From Paramecium tetraurelia (taxonomy: Eukaryota > Ciliophora > Oligohymenophorea > Peniculida > Parameciidae): a stretch of 64,000 bases of DNA. The stretch is from NCBI RefSeq assembly GCF_000165425.1, contig NW_001799488.1, positions 317,350 through 381,349 of the forward strand, read 5' to 3'. Under the pieces are notes generated by a model. It was not told the DNA's origin and made no database searches. It worked only from the letters and a program-made list of their open reading frames with translations. Position 1 is the stretch's first letter. Each line of letters opens with the position of its first letter. The translations under genes and the position numbers were made by a program. This document shows positions 60,461 to 64,000 of this stretch, piece after piece.

Positions 60461-62328
60461 ATGGAAATGTCATTTATGAAGCTCATTGCAAAAGAGAATG
60501 AATGGAAGAAGGACAAGGCTGTTTTGGAATAAAAAATATAATTACTTGAACTTTAATTAGAAGACTATAAATCAAGAGAGTCTAATTATAAAAAATTGAA
60601 CGAGACTATATCGCAAGCCATAAACGATACTTCTGCGATGCAAAAAGTATTTATTTCTTCGAAATTGCCATAGAGATCCGTATCGGAATTATAAAAAAAT
60701 GTCGATATTTAACAGAAAGATCATAATAAGGCAATTTACAAAGAGCAGATTAAGTCTCTTGAACTTTAAGTAATTGATTGATACAAATAGAATAGGTTAG
60801 GTCATTAACAGAACAATTGTAGGAAAAAGATTCGTAAGGAAAAGAGATGGAATTATAATTCTAGAAGCAATATTACCAATACGATCATAGAATTGTTTCA
60901 TTGGAACAAGAAAAGCTCTCAAGTAACCAAGAAAATGCGAAGCTCAAGGAACAAATACTCAAGCTTGAGGAGAGCTTCAAATAAAGAGAGCAGCAATTGA
61001 AAAATCAGTTCGAATAAGAATTATAAAGAATCAAGGATCTCAATATGTAGGATAACGATCTAAAACAAACAGACTACGAATCAAAATATTCTTAACTGTC
61101 TTTGCTATATGAGAAAGAAAAGGAGCAATTACAACTAAGGATTAGCAAATGTTAGAACACGATCAAAAGATACTAACAACACATAGAATAAAATGTCGAT
61201 ATAGTTAATATCAAATAGCAGTATGAGGATTAAATTCAGTAGCTTAAGGAACAGAACTCCCTATTATAGACTTAATTCCAATATGAAAGATAAATCCTAT
61301 TGTAATAAATAGATGAACTCAAAAAATAATAAAGAGAACACATTATGAAGGAAAGTATCAATTATCATGAGTCGACTTCTAAAAAGAGGAGTGTGGACGC
61401 AGTCAAGATTAAAAGTTCCTTGTAATCTTATGACAGTCCAGTTTAATGTAAGAGTTTTCATATTGCCAGTCAAGATTCAAAAGGAATCAGCTATAATTAA
61501 TACCTAAAGAACTCATCGAATTAATCACTTAATTTCACTTAGAAATAACTCTAATAGTCTTAATAATAAAATAATTAATCATTTGAAAAATCATGTAAAT
61601 TTAACGATGGATTACCCATGTCAATCGATTAGTTTAACTTAATGAAGAATAAGAAACAAAAATCATAATCAACTCTATCAATCCCAACTAGTAATAATTA
61701 TAATTTGAATTCACTCCTATAAGAAGCTAGCTTATTTTAATAAAATCAGGAGTCCTTTCAATTAGATTCCAACAATACTCAAAAAGAGGATCCATCTAAA
61801 TAAAGAATATTGAAGCAACTGAATCCAAACATTGCAACCAGATAATTAGATTATAATCGATCAGTAAAACATGATTAGTGCAGATAACCAGAGTAACCAT
61901 ACTAAAGATCAGTCTCACAGGAGGGCTTAAAAAGTTCAGTTACAAATCTAAGTAAGATGCTTGGATAAACTGAAATTAGCTCCCAATAGTCCAACTCAAC
62001 ATATTAATAAACAAACAATACTTCGTTAAATTGTTTAAAAGTGCCTGCGTTCACTTAAAATTAATTGAATAGTTTAAAGAATAGTACATTGTATGTGTAT
62101 CCTTGCGCAACTTTAAGGATGAATGAGAACCATGTTTAAAAGGCGAGATATAACAACAATCATAGTACTCACGAGGAAGTTAAATAAAATAAGGAAAATC
62201 AGTTGCCTAGTAAAAAGCAATCCAGAAGCGATATTAAAATGATTATTGGCAAGCTATTATAAACAAAAGGAAAACAAAATGAAGACATGGACAAAACGTC
62301 ATAATTTTCCAAAGTTAATAGAATTTGA
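60461..62328 (+). CDS. Long coiled-coil protein with Gln/Ser-rich tail
   Basis: Residues 1 to about 310 are almost uninterrupted heptad helix (LEQKIQLLELQLEDYKS, EQEKLSSNQENAKLKEQILK, QYEDQIQQLKEQNSLLQ), followed by about 280 residues of Ser/Gln/Asn-rich disordered sequence ending QFSKVNRI at TGA 62326. A 26-nt intron near 60770 is required; a 27-nt stretch near 60648 could be an intron or exon because it does not change frame. The start is the ATG at 60461. It is typical of ciliate structural or basal-body proteins, but no family is recognised. Confidence 0.82.
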
Positions 62329-62548
62329 ATAATTTTTTTTTTCATTATTAAAACATAAATTCTAAAAATATTTAAAAAGTCGGACTCATAATTTTATTAA
62401 AATTACTTTATGTTAAATATCCATCTCTTATCATAAACTCTTATAATTGTAATATAAAGTTTTTAATGTAAAAAAATTGCAAATCTTTAATAAAAACTTA
62501 ACTAATTCATTTTGATTATAATTTGTAATATATAATAACAGTTCAAGT

Positions 62549-64000
62549 TCAAATGTTTTTCTCAGTAACTATCCAATCTCTATAGTGGTTTATTCGACTT
62601 ACTAGATTCTGGCTATAGACTCCCATAATATCTTGGATGTTCTTAAAAATTTAGAGCAAAATGATACTTAAATGTAGGAATCAAAAATTTCGTTAGTAAT
62701 TTTAAATCTCTTGTGGATTAATTGAATTTCTTTTTTTCTAAAGTGAGTTCTGTTTTATGATATGAAGTCGATCTCAATTTTGGTGAGTTTTTTCCAATCT
62801 ATGGAGTGTTCCTTGATTTAAATTAGATAGGGATACTTTGTAAATGGTAGCATAAAAAGGCACTTAGTTCAATTTCTTGGCTAATTTGTCGAGTAAGCGA
62901 GATGGGATAGTGTAATTCTAACTAAGACAAGATCTCAGATCTTAAGTAAAATCTTGCATTATTAGATGGTTGGGTTTGAGGGATTGAAGAGTTGAGATGA
63001 TTGCTTGGCAAACGTTTTGATTAATGTTGAGCATAAGCAAATCATCCTTTTTAATAGCTCTTGAATGATTGTTTGTGATATATTCTAGAAGCAACATGAT
63101 TTATTTTTTTTGTTGTTCTTAATTTTTGGCATCTACTACCATGAGTGGCAATATCTCAGCTAGAATATGAATGAATTAGTATACAATTTTCGATTAAGTA
63201 ATTTTTGATTGGTTTTGCTCTCAGAATTGATGATTTATAAGAGTCGATGATTTTTAATATTTTACGAATGGCTCTTTCATTGATTGAGAATTGTATGAGA
63301 ATTCTGTAGAAAAGGATTTTAAATTGAGTGAAATGCACATGATTTAGTTTATGGAGTTCAGAAAATTGGTGGAGTTGGATCTTTAGCTCAGTGCTATTCC
63401 CTTGTGATTGTATGAGATTGGTGATTAACTGAATTGCGAATTGTTTGAAATCCCTTTCTGGATAAGGAACCAGGAAGGGTTATAGAGTAATGTCTTTGAG
63501 GAGTTGTTGGTACAATAGGTCGACAATTTGACTGATAGTTGAGTAGCCTCTCAATTCTTGATAGAGAGAGGGGGGATTCAAGAGTGGTTGTCTAAATTGC
63601 TCTAGTTTGTGAATGATTTTGAGTAGGTTGGGTTCCATGAGGAAGGTGAGTATGAAGTTGTGTTTAAATCTAGTGAATTCTTATTTGGTGTGTATTGGAA
63701 GTGTGTATTTTTCTACTTGCAGATGGTTAGATTGTTTGAGTAATTCAAGTAGCAATTCATAGAGTTGGTCTGAGGCCTCGTGTTCAAATTTGACTTTGAG
63801 AGAATCCCACAAAATCTGAGTCTTATCAGTGATGCAATATGCAGAAGTGCGACGATTGACAGATTGCAAACTTTAGCGAGGGATCTTTTTGGGATGTTGG
63901 TTGTTGATGATGTCTGTTAGTTTGGCAACAACTGAGTGATGCTGAAGTTTGCGTTACTTGATCTCGTTGGTTTTGAGATAGGATCTGGCTGGAGAGTTGA
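62549..64000 (-). CDS. Truncated gene with globin-like segments; 5' end outside window
   Basis: The minus-strand frame runs off the right edge. Two segments in order look like 2/2 (truncated) hemoglobins. The first has SLYQELRGYSTISQIVDLLY, QQLLKDITLQPFLVPYPERD and SELHKLNHVHFTQFKILF; the second has PFYATIYKEHSIDWKKLTKI, EIDFISQ and IQLIHKRFKITNEIFDSYIQ, each with a His in the place of the haem-binding proximal His. An earlier segment (TDKTQILWDSLKVKFEHEA, FTRFKHNFILTFL) may be a third, weaker copy. Introns near 63165 (25 nt), 62790 (25 nt, ends AAG) and 62675 (26 nt, ends AAG) are needed; the stop is at 62549. The similarity is judged by eye and may be chance. Confidence 0.55.

Noticed and set aside
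1-64000. tRNA, rRNA, CRISPR, telomere (C4A2/C3A3) repeats, transposons
   Set aside because: No tRNA B-box/cloverleaf, rRNA block, direct-repeat array, telomere repeat or transposase was recognised on either strand.

Overview
The window is ciliate somatic-type DNA, most likely from Paramecium. It is very A+T-rich and densely packed with genes, and reading frames only become gene-length when TAA and TAG are read as glutamine with TGA as the sole stop. Exons are joined by very short introns (about 18-36 nt, mostly 21-29) that begin GT and end AG. All calls below come from hand translation with that code. No tRNA, rRNA, CRISPR array, telomere repeat or insertion sequence was recognised.

Layout. 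0.1-1.4 kb: B-box/TPR protein. 1.8-6.4 kb: relics (a decayed Cys-rich surface-protein-like gene and a broken WD40 gene). 6.8-9.8 kb: a Myb factor and a multipass membrane protein. 9.8-11.3 kb (minus): a small unknown gene and a stomatin-type SPFH protein. 11.3-18.4 kb: one very large gene fusing a P4-type ATPase to a two-domain guanylyl cyclase. 18.6-21.2 kb (minus): histone H4 and a PTB/hnRNP-L-like RRM protein. 21.3-30.7 kb (plus): Nup88-like protein, three-repeat Myb, HExxH protein, coiled coil, His-rich protein, Myb relic and an FCP/SCP phosphatase. 30.8-37.7 kb (plus): unknown basic protein, MOK-type kinase, secreted Cys protein, dual-specificity-phosphatase-like protein, VP39-like 2'-O-methyltransferase and a secreted acidic repeat protein. 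37.8-45.2 kb: kinase-like protein, M14 carboxypeptidase-like membrane protein, acid lipase, mitochondrial carrier and cathepsin-D-like protease. 45.3-51.9 kb: EF-hand protein, coiled coil, RING/coiled coil, SPATA17-like IQ protein and a DHHC-family protein. 52-58.2 kb: relic, cytochrome c, two unknown minus-strand genes and a ubiquitin-specific protease. 58.5-64 kb: SPP-like intramembrane protease, long coiled coil, and a truncated gene with globin-like segments.

The genes are unrelated in function and each seems separately transcribed; there is no operon logic. Gaps are small, including divergent start codons only 12 and 33 bp apart. The P4-ATPase/cyclase would be a membrane cGMP synthase. 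Several genes look like catalytically altered family members (DHHC, M14, dual-specificity phosphatase, kinase, SPP-like). Several otherwise intact genes need one +1 frame change at or near a short homopolymer, which may be assembly error or early decay. The most unusual candidate is the gene at the right edge, where two consecutive segments resemble truncated hemoglobins.
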